Assembly: GCA_022393335.1 (NCBI GenBank)
Contig: JAJEKB010021802.1
Location: 464,271-528,270, forward strand
Length of the DNA stretch: 64,000 nt
Direction: 5' to 3'
Source: Macrotrachela quadricornifera
Taxonomy: Eukaryota > Rotifera > Eurotatoria > Philodinida > Philodinidae
Made by a program: the position numbers and the translations under genes. The notes beneath the pieces are model-generated. The model was not told the origin of the DNA. It searched no databases and saw only the letters and a list, made by a program, of their open reading frames with translations. Shown one piece after another: positions 24,941 to 36,586 of this stretch (within the stretch, counting starts at the first letter, position 1; each line of letters begins with the position of its first letter).

Positions 24941-25817
24941 TTAACACGGATGTTCGACAAGTAACGTACCAATTCCATTCTCATCATCCGTCCAAATTGT
25001 ATTTCCAATGTTAATAAATTGATCACGTGACAGTCGCTTGTTCTTACTTTCATCAATTACTTGTATCAAATGAGCAATATGTCCCTGAGAGATATTAGCG
25101 CCACTTTGTTCATCTTGTGGATGTCCAATAAGTTCAAACATAGAAGCAAAAAGTTGTTCAATTTTTTCTCGTGGTAGAAAACTATGAAATATTAAAACGA
25201 TAAAAAGAAAAAAACCAAATATGAAATCAAACCCTTTATGACGAGTATCAAACATATCGAATAAAAACCCAAGATACGATTTATCTAATAAATATAAATG
25301 AAAAAAAAACAAAAAGTTAATTATTTCTGTTCTTTGAAATTAATCACTTAAAGTGTGAGATCTCTATTAAAAAAGAAAATTTCTTTTTTTTTTACAAAAT
25401 AATCATTTTTATATAAAAGTGAATCTACTATCTTACCATCATTTAATTGACAATTAAGAATAATAAATGTAGTAAATTCAATAAAACCTTTTTGATCTTT
25501 ATCACTAAAAATAACGATCATTTAATTTAATCTTTATTATAATAAATTTAGTCTTTTTACCACAAATTAAATAGATAATTAGAAAATGTTTGAACATTGC
25601 CTGTAGGCCAAATTTCTTGTACAATATTTATAAATTGTTCTTTTGTCATTCGTCCATCTTTCGATATTTTTAAAAATAAATCATGCCGTCGACAAACTTC
25701 TTTATCAATTAAATTTGTCTGTTGACATATATATTGAATTTGACTTAATGTTAATATTGTATAATCTTTTATTACTTGTTGATCATTTGTTATAGGTTTC
25801 GAGTTTTTATGTCCCAT
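24941..25817 (-). CDS. Divergent neuronal calcium sensor (VILIP/neurocalcin-like)
   Basis: Three exons, 25561-25817, 25437-25504 and 24941-25284, sum to 669 bases (222 residues). The start MGHKNSK is a myristoylation-type N-terminus as in visinin-like proteins (family length about 190). The fold is followed through a degenerate first EF-hand region (KISKDGRMTKEQF), a canonical-looking second one (CDKDQKGFIEF), a weakened third (MFDTRHKGFDF) and a fourth (DESKNKRLSRDQF), ending LLVEHPC where the family usually has LLQCDP or similar. Only the second hand keeps a convincing set of acidic ligands, so calcium binding is probably reduced. A hydrophobic insertion (FGFFLFIVLIFHSF) sits between hands 3 and 4; it is open in frame, and treating it as an intron would break the frame. 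Confidence 0.72.
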
Positions 25818-27919
25818 AATAATTGATGAAAGCTACAAGAGAATTATCATTTGTTCATTTATATGACATTTTACCTAAAAATGTAAAATATCATATATGA
25901 TGAAAGCACGTTCAATTCTTATGTATGACGTCAATAGAAAATAAATATATCATATCAGCTTTTGCTTATCGAACGTAAATATTAGACCTTTTTTCCTTTT
26001 TCATAGCTATGCATCATGATAGAACGAGATTAACTACAAAAATAAACTCTAACATACACAGTATTAAAATATAGTAACTGAATTGTTAGATTTACCAAGA
26101 TATTAATGAAAATATTCTATTGAAAATTTAGATTTAGTGCTTATCTTGCTATTTCCTCTGCCGCTGCGTGTAACTAATTATGAGTCAGGTATTGATCCAA
26201 GAAATACAAAAGATATAAAAAAAAACGCAAATTAAAATACGTCAAAAGTAAGTATAGAGAACCAGATAAAATACTTGCATAAATTGTTCAAAACATCGAT
26301 TTTGTCTAATTTTACAAATGTATTAATTAAATACTGAAGATAAGATTACAACACGTTAGTAAAAAAGAAGCAAACACTATGCAATTTATATTAAATTGAC
26401 TGATAATACAATTACAAAGGATTGAACACTATTCTCATAGACCCATATAAATATTTTGACCAGGTAAAAAAAATCTAATCATAATATATAAAGTATAGCA
26501 ATAAATAATAACGGACCGTCAATAAAAAGAATGAATAAAAATAAAAAGCTTGTTTTGTATTGATACTCATCGATCATAAACTTTTTATATATATAGTCAC
26601 AATCATAAAGAAAAATCTTGTTCACTAAACATGTCTAAATTCATCATCATATCTTAGAAAACATATCGTTGGCACTTGACATTGAATGGAACATCAATAA
26701 TTTGAAAATATCATTCAATCTATATATTTTTTTATCAAATGACATTTATATTAAAACAAAAAAATATAATATAGTAATTTAAAATTTCGCAATCTTTTAA
26801 TTATCCTATAAGAATATTTACATCATTCAAATGTAAAGAACAAGGAACATTCAACACTTTGCAAAATATTACTCAAGTATTTTCTATATAATCCCAATAA
26901 ATTTAACCTAAATTGGAAACTAGAATATATTGCATATAATAGAATTCATTACAATCCTACGTAAAGTATTGAAGCTTCATCAAAAAAATATGCTCAATTT
27001 CGAATATACTTCTTCATAAAATTACTTCAAAATTTCTCACAAGAATCTGCTGCAATACATTTTCAATTCTATAACAATATGTCCATTGAAAAATCCCCTC
27101 TTCAAATGATGAAAAGACATATTCCAAATATCAAAAGTACAATATTATTCGAAATATAGGTATATATATATATTGATTTATATAAAAAAAAACGTTTTTT
27201 TCATAGAATTCAACATGATCACACAAGAAAGAAAAGAAGTTCAAATAACAAAAAGAAAACCAGAAGACTTTTAGTCAGCTAATATCTTAGCAAAGATAAG
27301 CAAGATATAAGCAAACTAATAATGATAACAACAAAACAAAAAAAAGAAAACGAGAAGAAAACAAACAAACAAAAGGACACAAAATAAGATAGATCTTCAT
27401 CCACTCGGCAATAACTCTTCTTCATTTGTTTCTTTTCTTTTTTTTAAATCTCTGATTATTCTTTGTTCAATACGTAATTTAAAAAAAAAAGTGAAGAGAA
27501 AAAGAAACAGAAATAATAGCACCACACAAACATACACACGGTTTGTTAACTTTTGTTATTTGTTTTGTTTTTTTTTGTTCGATGATACATAAATGCAAGA
27601 TTACACAAATATATAAATAAAACACAAAAGAAGAAGGAAGCATTGCACAAATTGAGCAATAAAAAAAAAGAAAAAGAAAAAAAAATGATGATCATTATTA
27701 TTTGTTTTTCTTTTTGATTATCAGTAATAGATAAACAAAAATTGATCTTCACTGTGTGCATATAAAAGCAAAAAAATGAGAAGCATATGTATATATACAT
27801 CAGATGAAAATAAGTATAGGAAAACGGATAAATTATTTGAGTCTTTTTTGTCTTATAAAACAATTGATGTAATTACTGTTCGATGATCAAGGGAAGACAA
27901 ACGATATGACATTTATGAT
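25818..27919. other. Intergenic region, probably including RBFOX 3' UTR
   Basis: About 2.1 kb with no supported gene. The part nearest RBFOX (27.2-27.9 kb) is rich in A and AAAAG runs and may be the long 3' UTR of that minus-strand gene. The 105-codon minus-strand frame at 27546-27863 is low-complexity Phe/Lys-rich sequence and is not credible. Confidence 0.4.
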
Positions 27920-30900
27920 TTAATAAGGTGCATATCGAACATTATTACGCATACCCTATTTATTATAAAATATTTTTTATTTATATTTCATATTAAAAAA
28001 ATAAAACTTACGGTGATAGGACCGATGGTTCCAGTTGGTGTTGCAGTGATATATGCAGTTTCCGGATAAGCATGTCTGTAATAAAAAAATATATTATAAA
28101 AAAAAGATCAATAATAACAAGTAAATGCATTCAAAGCTGAAAAGCTAATAGAAGACGATATTGACCAAACATGCACATAAATATATGTATATACAATATA
28201 TATATATATATATATAATAATTGTAATTTCTTTTACAATCGATTTTTTAACAAACTCATGCATCATGCTCAACTAATATTTAACAAAAAAAAAAATACAA
28301 ATAATTTTCTGTCTCTTTTATATTGTGTCTGATTTGTGAATGAAAGGAGCATACCAACTGAGCAGGAATAGAAGAAAACATGGTTCGATATACTGGTAAT
28401 GATGATCCAACTGATGCTGAGGGATTTAACGGACTAAGAACGAAGGATAAGATCAAACGAAAAAATTCACATGAACACACAATATACACATCAAACAATA
28501 CAAAACAAAAAAAAAACAAAAGTAAGGATTTATTTTTAAACTTACCCTATTTGAGCAGTAGCGGAAGTCATATTTGTTGGTGGTCCATTGATTATATATC
28601 CTGTTGGTGCACCAACACCATTACCCATTGGTAATACACTTAAAATAAAATGAGATAAGATATTTATTTATTTTAGAATTCTTGAATCAAAAGAATTTTT
28701 TAAGCAGTGATGGAACCAGGATTTTAGATTAGCTAAGGCTCGATCCGCTTCATGTATATGAAATTTATTCATCAATACAGTAGACATCAAAAGTATTTCC
28801 CCACTTTTATTTTGAGTCATATCTTAACACTTGTATCTCTGCAAGATCAAATGATAATTTCTTAGTTTTATTTTCAAAAGATGCACTGTGAAAAGCTCTA
28901 TTTAAATTGTAAGAACAAATCCCTATAGACTTGTTTTAATGGTTTGTTCCATATTCGAAGTAAAATATCCATGCATAATAGTGCTACTTCCCGACGTATT
29001 TAATATAATAATTGTGTGGCTTTAAAATATGACTCAAAAGAAATACTTTTATCGTCCACCGTATTAATAGTGATGTAATATAGAATTAATTCTTTTGTAT
29101 CCTAAATCTTTTCTAAAAATACAATCGAGATTAATAAATAGAAGAAAGAAAAAATGTACTTCTTCGAAATCTCATCAAATAGGGTCCAAAGATTCATAGA
29201 TAGGACTCAGCCCTATCTAACCCACTCCTGGCTCCGCTACTATTTTTAAGTATTATTAAATTAACATATCATGCAAGGAATGACATGAAATGATCAAAAA
29301 GAAATGATTGATGATGATAATCATTATCTCAAATAGAAATATAATCTTATATTTCAACACTATCTAATAATGAAAGAAATCTATTGATTAAAAACCTAAA
29401 AATTATAAGCTTAAATTTGACTTGATACCATAAATAATGTTAAAACCAGAATAAGATTTTTGCTAAATGATACAAATAATACTAGACTATATTTTTTCGT
29501 CTTATGACTACTATCATTTTTTTCTCATAAACCGACATTAATAGTATATATTAACTGTATAATAGAAATAAATCTTACTAAATCTCCATCATATTTTAAT
29601 CCTATAGAGATTATGATAATAGCTTGTTTCTATTTTCTATGATTTTATCTTACCCAATTGTATAAGTTCCAGTTGGTTGTCCAGCTGTAGCAAGTCCGTG
29701 TGGTGTAGTTGTTGTTATATATCGAACCCCAGTTTGTGGCTGAGTAGCAATTGGATATGCTGTTAAACCACCTAATGCAGCTAATTGATCAGGATAAATT
29801 CTAAAAGAGAAATATTCTATTTTAATTTAATATTCAATTATTAAATAAATAACATACGTATATCCACCGGGTAAAGTAAGTCCGGTTGTAAATGCAGTAG
29901 CTGCACGTGTAGCTTGAATTAATGTTGGACGTTGTCGTGTATTCATCATTATACCTAAGATAATTATTTTTAATTTAATAAAAAAATCAAAAAATCTTTA
30001 TTTTTAACTAACCAAATGGATTTGCTACAATTGGTTTTGGCTTTGGCTGTGATCGAGCCGTTGCCATATTGACCTAATTGAATAAAATATGACAAATAAC
30101 TAAATACTAAACATCAAACAAAATCAAGAAAATGAAAAGAAAAAAAAGAGCCAGACATCCACCGACAAAAAGCAAAGAGAAAACAACGAAATCTCGCGAG
30201 ATCGAACGTTCGAGCCATTCAAATATATGTGTAATGTGTAGAAATTGTGCATTATCTACTACGACAAATAAATATAAATAAATAAATAAAAACAATATTA
30301 ATTTGAATTTTATATTCGATTTTATTTTATAAATATTAACTATCAGTTATAAGTAAACGTATTTGTGTGCATGGTGATAAATGAGAGATACATGCGAGCG
30401 AATATCTCATCTCTCGTTTAAAGATTTCGTTCGCATTTTGTTTATCAATTGATATATTATGTTTATTTTATTTATATTTGTTAATAACGAACAACCATGC
30501 ATACATTATCATCATGCGCTGAGAATTAAATATACATATATTTTTAAATTTTATATACGAATCTAATATTTCGTTTTTTTTTTTTTTTAATTTGAATATG
30601 ATGGGTAACAAAAAAAAAGGGATAGAGCAGCGAAAAAAAATGTCAAAATTGATAGGCAACAGACAACAACAATATAGGACACAAATTTAGCTAAATATAT
30701 AATCTAAATATAATTCTAAGGTTAAACTTGCACTTGTTGTGTATATAAATGTATAATATGTGATTGAATGTCATCATGCCCCCGAAAATTATTATTCATT
30801 TATCTGACTAATCAATAATAATAATAATAATAATAATAAAACATAAGAGAAAAATAACAATGGATCAATGTAGAAAGAGACGAACAAGCAGCCACGAACA

Positions 30901-31712
30901 GGCATGCAACGAAAACAGTTGTTTGGAATAAGAAATAGAAAGAAATATATTTGGTTGCCGTTTATTTTTTATTTTATCGTTATGTCTACCTCCTATCGCT
31001 GTAGCGATTTATGCTGTTAACATTGATTCGCAAGTAGTATGAAAGATAACTAGAAGAAGAGGTCTTTTTTTAAATTGTTTAACATAGTTTTTTATATTCG
31101 AGATCAATTTTATCTCATATACATACCTCAATTTTACGTCCTTCAACAATTGCTCCATGTAATTTTTCTCGAGCTGCATCAGCATTATCACTTGATGCAA
31201 ATGTAACAAAACCAAAACCCTAAAATTAAATAATTTGAAAAAAAGAATATTTTAATCATTCTTTTTTATTTATCACATTCACTCGATATACAGTAAGAAC
31301 TACATAACACCTTTTTAAGGAATTAGTTAGATGCCTCTTAATCAAATTTCAATCTTGAATAAGATCGAATATTATTACTGATGAAAAAATTTCTTATAAG
31401 ATAAATTTTGTAATATAATGATTCTATAAGACATACTTTTGATCCTCGTTCATTGAATATAATTTCTGTATCAATAATTTCACCAAATTGCTAAAAATTT
31501 GAATAATATTAATTAATATTTATTTAATATTTGACTAACTTCAAACATAGCTTTAAGATCATCATCTCGAAAACGAAATGGAATATTTGATACATGTAAA
31601 CGTTTTTGTATTGCTCCAGATGTTGTACTACCATTTGTTGATGATGTTCCATTTGATACTATTGTACTTGTTGATTGTGGTGAATGAGATGTTGAAGAAT
31701 TTGATTGAGCCT

Positions 31713-31743
<31 letters not shown>

Positions 31744-32520
31744 TTTTATTTTTCATAGAAAGTTTATAAATGAACATACATTTTCATTATTTATTATATC
31801 ATTCGATGGTATTTGTTGTGTATTACTATTTGTTGTTGTTGTTTCAATAATTGATGAAGATGATGGTACATTAATTATTTCTGATAAATGTGAAGTTGAA
31901 TCAACAAGAAGATTTGTTGCTGAATTTGAAATCTTATTTGTTGTCCCTGCTGTCATATTCGTATATGCATATGGATGATGTTGACTAGATGATGAATCTG
32001 TTGATGATGAAGATGTCACATAAGATGAAGGATGAACTAGATGTGAATGATTAGCATTTGTTGATGTCGTTGGTGTACCATTATTATTCGTTGTTCCTGC
32101 TGCTGTTGCTGTTGAATTTGGAGATGATGTTGTTGATGATGATGATGCAGCTGCAGCAGCTAATAATGTTGGTACTAATGGCTAAAAAAAGAAAATGACT
32201 AATATTAGAAATCATTTTTTATCGAATCAAATAATATGCATATCTAATTTTTAAATTAATATGCTTCCGGAAATTTGATCTTTCTTTTTGTTTTGTTTTT
32301 TTAATGAAATTTACATATCGAAAAGATCTTTTTTAAGTGAAAATATATTTTATTTTATTTGAAAATAAAATAAAAACTTACATTTAATGCTAAATAATTA
32401 TCCGATGGCAAAAATGAATATAGCATCGTTGTATAATTGTATGTAGCACCAAGAAAATTCTCGTATAAAGATCAACAGAAGAGTATTCTTGTATTTCTCA
32501 TTGCTAACCGACAAATATGA

Positions 32521-32560
<40 letters not shown>

Positions 32561-33946
32561 GAAGAAGAAAAGAAAGACGATCTATATTAGGAAAACAGAA
32601 TGAGAGAGAAAAAAAGATAGTAATGCCATCAATACCCAAACAGCATTAGAAAAGAAAAATTCGGTCAATGTTCTCGTTCATTAATAGTAAGAGAACGAAT
32701 ATAAACAACTGTTTGGAGAAAAATAAGAGAAAAAGATGCTATTCTTCGATCTAATCTATCTTCCAACCAAATAGAAAGAGATGAGCAATGTATAATTAAG
32801 CGTCTGGAAGAGAGAGAGAGACACACAGAAAAAGATATATAGATATATTGGCAATGATGGTAGTAGCTGTACTTTTTTCTTCTCTATCTCTCTCTCTCTT
32901 TCCTTCATCGATCATCGTTCCCGACACATATTAGCTGAATACTCGACATTACCACTGCATTTCTTTTCTTTTTTTTTTCTTTCCTAATATATAGATATTG
33001 TGCTTTTTCTCTTTACTAACCAACCAAATAGCACGTACGCTCGTTATCATCTACGAGTCGTTTATATATACATGCCAACAAATTTTCGAGAAACAAATCT
33101 GTATTTAGTGTATTATATATTATACTAATATTTAAGCATTCTATTTCTTTATTTTTTGAATTTTGAATATTATTATTCATTTATATAAATATTGGACATA
33201 GTTATGTGTTATTATTTATTTCTTAGTATAAGATTAAAAGATATTTTCTATTACTTCTTCGGTCTATTTGACTTATTGCATTAACGAGTATGAACTTGAG
33301 AAAAAAAGTAAGACAATGATATTGTCTGTTGTTATAGGATGACTTCCGTTTTATTATTTTTTTTCTTTTCGTGGTCAATCCCAAGGCAAATAGAACAAAC
33401 AGACAACTAAGACGAATGAGTGACCGACTAATTGCAACTTTTTTTTTTGCATTAGGGAGCATTGATATACTTAAACAGATGCTTTCTTTACACTCAGCTG
33501 TTCTTTTCAATCAATCAATCAATTTTACAAGCATGCCTGTTGTGCGTTGACCGAACTTTTATTTTTTTCATATGAATCGTCTTCCTCTCTTCTTCCTTAT
33601 CTATATTTCTCCACCATACGCATATTCATCCAATTAGAGTGTTGAAAGAAAAAAATATAAGGGAATGAAGGATGGGTAGCACATAAACTCGAGAAGAATA
33701 AGAATGACTTAAATGATGGTGTCAATGCGTGAACATGTGGCCGGAAGTCATATTTCTATGTAAATATATATATTATATTCATACCGAATTGGTTGATCCA
33801 GCATCGAGCTGTTGTTGTAAATGATGAAAAGCGAGAAGATTATTTTTTGTAAGAAAAGTAGTCATAGGACTAGTAGTTGTTGTTGTATTATTATTGTTTC
33901 GACTGCTCACAATAGATGATGGAACTGTTGCTAACATTGTTGGACT
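27920..33946 (-). CDS. RBFOX: RNA-binding protein Fox-1 homolog
   Basis: Exons: 33785-33946 (first ATG at 33937), 31780-32181, 31540-31710, 31437-31490, 31127-31219, 30013-30073, 29858-29954, 29654-29800, 28546-28638, 28012-28075 and 27920-27955. From that ATG the coding length is 1371 bases (456 residues) with all phases consistent. The RRM lies at about residues 220-295: [60 protein letters not shown] and [15 protein letters not shown]. These are nearly identical to animal RBFOX, which binds (U)GCAUG and controls alternative splicing in the nucleus. Long Ser/Thr/Asn-rich N-terminal and Thr/Gly/Pro-rich C-terminal regions flank it, as usual; the end is RNNVRYAPY. Exon 33785-33946 has an acceptor (TTTAG), so a non-coding upstream exon is likely. 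Confidence 0.93.
28705..29242. mobile_element. hAT-type MITE with 8-bp target duplication, in RBFOX intron
   Basis: The left end CAGTGATGGAACCAGGA and the right end (reverse complement) TAGTAGCGGAGCCAGGA are imperfect terminal inverted repeats. They are flanked on both sides by the identical 8-mer TTTTTAAG (28697-28704 and 29243-29250). Eight-base duplications and CAGTGG-type ends are hallmarks of hAT elements. There is no transposase, and the internal sequence is largely occupied by a second, nested element. Confidence 0.85.
28778..29061. mobile_element. Tc1/mariner-type MITE nested inside the hAT element
   Basis: Terminal inverted repeats CAGTAGACATCAAAAGTATT (left) and CGGTGGACGATAAAAGTATT (right, complemented) extend for about 45 bp to ..TTTTGAGTCATAT. 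TA dinucleotides flank both ends (28776-28777 and 29062-29063). The element is 284 bp with no coding capacity. It inserted after the hAT element, dating the two events relative to each other. Confidence 0.8.
31712..31741. repeat. TA microsatellite in RBFOX intron
   Basis: An (AT)n run fills much of the short intron between the exons ending at 31710 and starting at 31780. Similar AT runs occur at 28198-28217 and 34133-34148, and an (AAT)n run at 30818-30838. Confidence 0.85.
32382..32426 (-). CDS. RBFOX: Candidate alternative first coding exon of RBFOX
   Basis: An ATG at 32426 opens a 15-codon frame ([15 protein letters not shown]) that ends at a GTAAGT donor in phase 0, exactly fitting the acceptor of exon 31780-32181. 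The upstream bases continue in frame without an obvious good acceptor, so this looks like the end of a first exon driven by a separate promoter. The region above it is rich in GA microsatellites. RBFOX genes in other animals use several promoters, which makes this plausible; transcript data are needed to choose between models. Confidence 0.5.
32525..32556. repeat. GA microsatellite
   Basis: A run of about fourteen AG units lies upstream of the alternative RBFOX exon, with further AG-rich tracts at 32807-32822 and CT-rich tracts at 32885-32901. Confidence 0.9.
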
Positions 33947-36586
33947 CTAAATTATCAAAAACAACAACATTTTTTCTCAAATTACATATAGAACTGAAAT
34001 ATGTTGATTATTATGAAAAAATTCCTTTTTTTCTTCTTCTTCTTCTTCTTCTTTTTCTATGAGTCTTACAAGCGTGCACTTACAATTAACAACATATTGA
34101 TTGCGTGTGTTTAAATAACGAGCACATATACATATATATATATATATACCGAAAATATGATTATTTTAATGTAAAGATTCCTTGTACACAATAACTTAAT
34201 GAAGAATCGTTGTTGTTTGCACGTAATTGTGAAAGAAGAGAAGATTAACTAAACGATGCAGGTCAAAAGACTCTCATATATTGTTGTTGATAGATGCGCA
34301 TACACTTTTCGAAATTTTTTCTTTCTATGTATGTATGTATATATATCATATGTATACGTTTGGTTCGATTGACTGATCACTCTTAGTAGCTCTTTTCTTT
34401 TGTTTAATAACAATGGTGATACATCCTCTTTTTTCTTTCTCTATTGCTCTGTGTCTCGATTGGATTCATGTGATGAGCGTGTTGTGAGAACGGACGTAGG
34501 CGACAATGAAAAAAGACGATGAAACAATCAAAGATATGAAATATGATTTTTTTTTCTTTTCTTTCCTCTTTTTTTTTTTTGTTCTCTCGTAGATTCTATC
34601 TGTTATTTTGTCGATTTATGAATAGTGAAGAAGCATCATCCACTACATCTTGTAACAGGGATTCTCTTTCTATAACTCTTCTCTTCTATTCCGTTCTCTT
34701 TCTTTTGTTAACAAAGCCAATTGTATTTGTATGCGTGTTGTATGTACATGATCGGATTTTTCTTCAGATTCTTTCTTTTTTTTTCCTCTTTACATGTATA
34801 CAAATCAACGAATCATGCATGCATTTGCGCGTCCATACATATGAATACTAGATTATGCTTACTTATGTGAAATACATGCTTTTAGAAAATGTAACAATGA
34901 GTAAAAGAAAGAGAAAAAGAAAAAGAAGAAGAGGCAACTATAAATACAGAATGTAATGTTTATGTAATATAGAAAAACAACGAACTACTTTTCTCGTTAC
35001 TAGAATATTTCTTGAAAAAGAAGAAGAAATAAAAATCTAAATGATGATCGTGACATAAATAGGGATTATTATCAAACCGATCAATTAACACGTATGTAAT
35101 AAATAAACCTTGTCGTATAAATATATATTCGATATAAAAAAAAAGTCGATTATTTTTCTTTCGCTCAAATAGTTCTTCTGTTATTTTTGATTTTTTTTTA
35201 AATTAAAAATTTATTATAATCGTATTTTAAAAGAAAAACAAAACAGAAAATTTTGCATGATCTAGCAGAAAAAAATATCTGACATTATCATAGCACATAT
35301 GTTGAAAATAGACATAAAGGAAATGTTTATTAAGCGACTTAGTTCATCACGATATGTGAACAATTTCAAGAAAATTAAACATTATCTCGTGTCAATTCAT
35401 ACAGACGGTTATTCAAATTAAGATAGTGAGCGAAGATTTTTCAAAATTGGATTTATGGAAAGAAAAACAGCATTTTTCAATAATATCATTGTGCAACAAT
35501 ATATTTTATTTTTTGTTTGAAATAAATAATAAATCTATAGAAATATCAATAAAAATACCATAGTTTTATTAAACATAATGTTTCATATAGATGATAGATT
35601 TATTTTTGTGCAAGTAAAATCTGATCAATCTTTCAAATAAACGAAAAAATATTCTATACGATTTTACCTATTTAAATAACGACGCTATCTAATGAATATT
35701 GATATTATTTCTACAAAAGATCTTCTTTTTTATTTTAATTAATTTATGAATTGGAAACTATTAATAACAATACAAAATAGTAAAAAATATGTCAGTAGAA
35801 GATTCAAAAGTGTACTGTAGTCTATTTTAATATATTTGTCATATCGTTTTCGAATTTTTACTTAAAGGTATTATTTGAAATGGATTAAAATTTTTATATT
35901 ATTATTTATTAATTTACTTCAATAGTATCCTATGTCTTCTATTATGATCAAACTGTGATGCAGTTGAACGTAGTTATGGTAAAAAGAACTACATTCATGC
36001 ATAATTACATCGGAGTTCTTCGAAATTACGGTATGACTATGTCGTATTTGTGGAAAGAGACGACATAGATAAGGTTTTTCTTCGAGAGTGTGATCAATTA
36101 CAAATAATGAGGAATCACTTATAACTGATTGGCATCAATTATAGTGGGTTGTATGCTACCAATAATGTGACACAGCTGGGTTTATCTGCGTCGCAGTAGT
36201 CATAGTTTCTGATAGAGACTATAATTATAATAAACGTGCGATTGTAACGTAGTCGGTAAGAAAAAACATGACATGGGTTTTAGTTAGTAATTTATTAAAT
36301 TAATTCGTTTATTATTTCTGATAAATGAATAAATTTATGATTATATTCAATTTACAAATATTATGGAATAGCAGCATATCTGAAAACAAATTGATAAGAA
36401 ATATTAAAAGTAAAGATAAAATATAAAAAAGAATTTAGTACGTACTTATGTTGATAAAAGTCCGAACTTTCAAAACAAAAAAAGAACATGTCGAAAGAAA
36501 GCATGTGATGCAATGACTTAAATAGAAAGATCAAGTTTATCTTTCTTCCTTTTTTTTTTTAAATTCATTTTCTTCAAATTTTAGTA
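33947..36586. other. Upstream region of RBFOX and divergent hydroxylase gene
   Basis: About 2.6 kb without a supported coding exon. It probably holds untranslated RBFOX exons and promoters (-) and the 5' leader of the hydroxylase (+). A CTT-rich tract lies at 34030-34052. The Phe-rich 102-codon plus-strand frame at 34543-34851 is low-complexity and not credible. Confidence 0.45.

Noticed and set aside
25170..25204. Possible 34-bp intron in the calcium sensor (GTTTTT..CATAG)
   Set aside because: Removing it shifts the frame away from the conserved C-terminal part, and the donor is poor; the sequence is open without it.
27546..27863. 105-codon Phe/Cys-rich minus-strand frame
   Set aside because: Low-complexity translation of A-rich runs downstream of RBFOX.
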